Shown here: piece by piece, positions 61,664 to 62,263 of the stretch
How positions within the stretch are numbered: the stretch's first letter is position 1
Layout: every line of letters starts with the position of its first letter
Assembly (NCBI RefSeq): GCF_051488665.1
Contig: NZ_JBPSEG010000015.1
Coordinates: 1 to 62,263, forward strand
Direction of reading: 5' to 3'
DNA length: 62,263 nt
DNA from: Melioribacter sp051488665
Lineage (GTDB): Bacteria > Bacteroidota > Ignavibacteria > Ignavibacteriales > Melioribacteraceae
The notes under the pieces: generated by a model
The model's input: the letters and a program-made list of their open reading frames with translations, nothing else
Database searches by the model: none
What the model was told of the DNA's origin: nothing
Position numbers and translations under genes: made by a program

Positions 61664-62263
61664 ATAGGCGTCCCAGTTATCGGTTGATAAAATAGCTATA
61701 AGTTATTAAAAGACAAAAAGAAATCTAAATTAGTGAGTTAGTGAACTCGCTAAAAGGATATCGATAATGAAAAGGAGGAATGGCCGTAGGATGCGTTGTC
61801 CATATTGCAAGTCGTTGTCAACCGTAAAAAATGGGAATAGAAAACTAACGCCGATTAGTTTTGATAGAAAGACGAGCCGTGAAGTCCAGCGATACAAATG
61901 CAAGTTATGCCAAAGGACATTTACGATCCCTAAAGAGAAGAAGAGGAGATATAAGGAGAGTTATAAGATAGAGATCGCCAGGATGCACGTCGAAGAACGC
62001 ATGAGTTTCAGAGTAATCTCGAAGAGAGTAAGAGAGCGCTTAGGAATAAAGCTGAGTAAAACTACCGCTTGCAGGATAGTAAATGAGATAGCACTGCGTT
62101 CAAAGGGAGATATAAATATAAAGCAAGAATACTCTCCGAAGTGGAATGGATATTTAACGGTAGACGATAAATATTTTAGTATACGAGGAGATAAGAAGAT
62201 GATACTAACGGCAACAGATAAGACAGGGGATTTACTACACACGGAAGTATTCATTGAAAGGGA
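61664..62263 (+). mobile_element. Insertion sequence, right-hand copy (truncated by the window)
   Basis: The element begins at the boundary of the homology with 1-59 (TAGGCGTCCC at 61665 onward), has a 103-bp leader and then the transposase reading frame, which runs off the end of the window. It is inverted relative to the copy at the left edge. Whether the far end carries a matching terminal inverted repeat cannot be seen. Confidence 0.78.
61767..62263 (+). CDS. Transposase, N-terminal part (runs off the window)
   Basis: 165 codons without a stop up to the window end. The N-terminus is a zinc ribbon (MRCPYCKSLSTVKNG and YKCKLCQRTFTIP), then a helix-turn-helix region (RMSFRVISKRVRERLGIKLSKT-type, about 78-100). 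The start of a DDE catalytic domain follows with Asp in GYLTVDDKYFSIRG (about 134-147). This arrangement is that of zinc-ribbon DDE transposases (IS1/IS1595/IS6-like groups); the exact family is not decided. The ATG at 61767 is preceded by GGATATCGATA; a second ATG at 61791 is possible. Incomplete only because of the window edge. Confidence 0.85.
   Translation, partial: MKRRNGRRMRCPYCKSLSTVKNGNRKLTPISFDRKTSREVQRYKCKLCQRTFTIPKEKKRRYKESYKIEIARMHVEERMSFRVISKRVRERLGIKLSKTTACRIVNEIALRSKGDINIKQEYSPKWNGYLTVDDKYFSIRGDKKMILTATDKTGDLLHTEVFIER

Noticed and set aside
1..62263. Composite transposon carrying 61 kb between two IS copies
   Set aside because: The segment contains essential core genes (dnaA, gyrA, gyrB, prfA), so the IS copies are more likely independent insertions.
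1..62263. tRNA or rRNA genes
   Set aside because: No cloverleaf with a GTTCRANNC-type T-loop and matching acceptor stem, and no rRNA-like stretch was seen in the intergenic regions on either strand.

Overview
The window looks like the replication-origin region of a free-living member of the Ignavibacteria (Melioribacter/Ignavibacterium-like, Bacteroidota/Chlorobiota group). The signs are three exported proteins ending in a type IX secretion (T9SS, type A) sorting domain with the YPNPFNP motif, a peptidase S46, Shine-Dalgarno-led genes, and the block dnaA-dnaN-recF-dciA-gyrB-mgtE-gyrA. The assignment to a group is inference; no rRNA or tRNA gene was found to confirm it.

Layout. 1-59 is the outer end of an insertion sequence (IS) whose related copy begins at 61664 in the opposite orientation, so the window lies between two inverted IS copies. 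359-8578 holds saccharide and lipid catabolism: a GH88 hydrolase, a methyltransferase, an esterase-glpD-GDPD operon and a large secreted sialate-O-acetylesterase-like protein. 8333-15262 is an accessory patch. A large Eco57I-like methylase/restriction protein and a small GIY-YIG nuclease sit between arrays of a 216-bp tandem repeat whose ends carry REP-like hairpins. This patch is flanked by two T9SS genes whose last 246 bp are nearly identical. 15333-23614 carries three proteolysis genes (S46, T9SS subtilase, M1) around an arsR-arsM pair. 23710-33384 is the replication block on the minus strand, with DnaA boxes on both sides of dnaA. 33774-41756 is mixed metabolism and transport: asparaginase, a HEGGH membrane protein, an NhaD-like antiporter, a frameshifted MFS carrier, a NifX-like protein, an OYE/dienoyl-CoA reductase and a patatin. 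41891-45122 is a compact sulfur cluster: a Cys-rich MerR regulator with a perfect dyad, an SQR-like flavoprotein, DUF1641, TusE/DsrC and DsrE. A FadL-like porin follows. 46820-59051 holds small membrane proteins, prfA, SRAP, trmB, an orphan PAS histidine kinase, an MBL hydrolase with a lipoprotein, and an operon of permease-USP, mechanosensitive channel and K+ channel-RCK. 59382-61366 is a visibly AT-rich two-gene island: an HD phosphohydrolase with a YwgA/Panacea-like partner. It lies beside the right-hand IS, whose transposase runs off the window end.

The observations most worth follow-up are the repeat family with opposed REP-like ends next to a GIY-YIG nuclease, the HD/YwgA-like pair as a candidate defence or toxin-antitoxin unit, the MerR-controlled sulfur-transfer cluster, and an 18-bp palindrome inside the origin whose half-sites resemble parS halves in swapped order. 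Several start codons were moved from longer readings to better-supported sites (GDPD, glpD, the esterase, the sialate esterase, arsR, dnaA, the asparaginase, the patatin, prfA, trmB and the MBL hydrolase).
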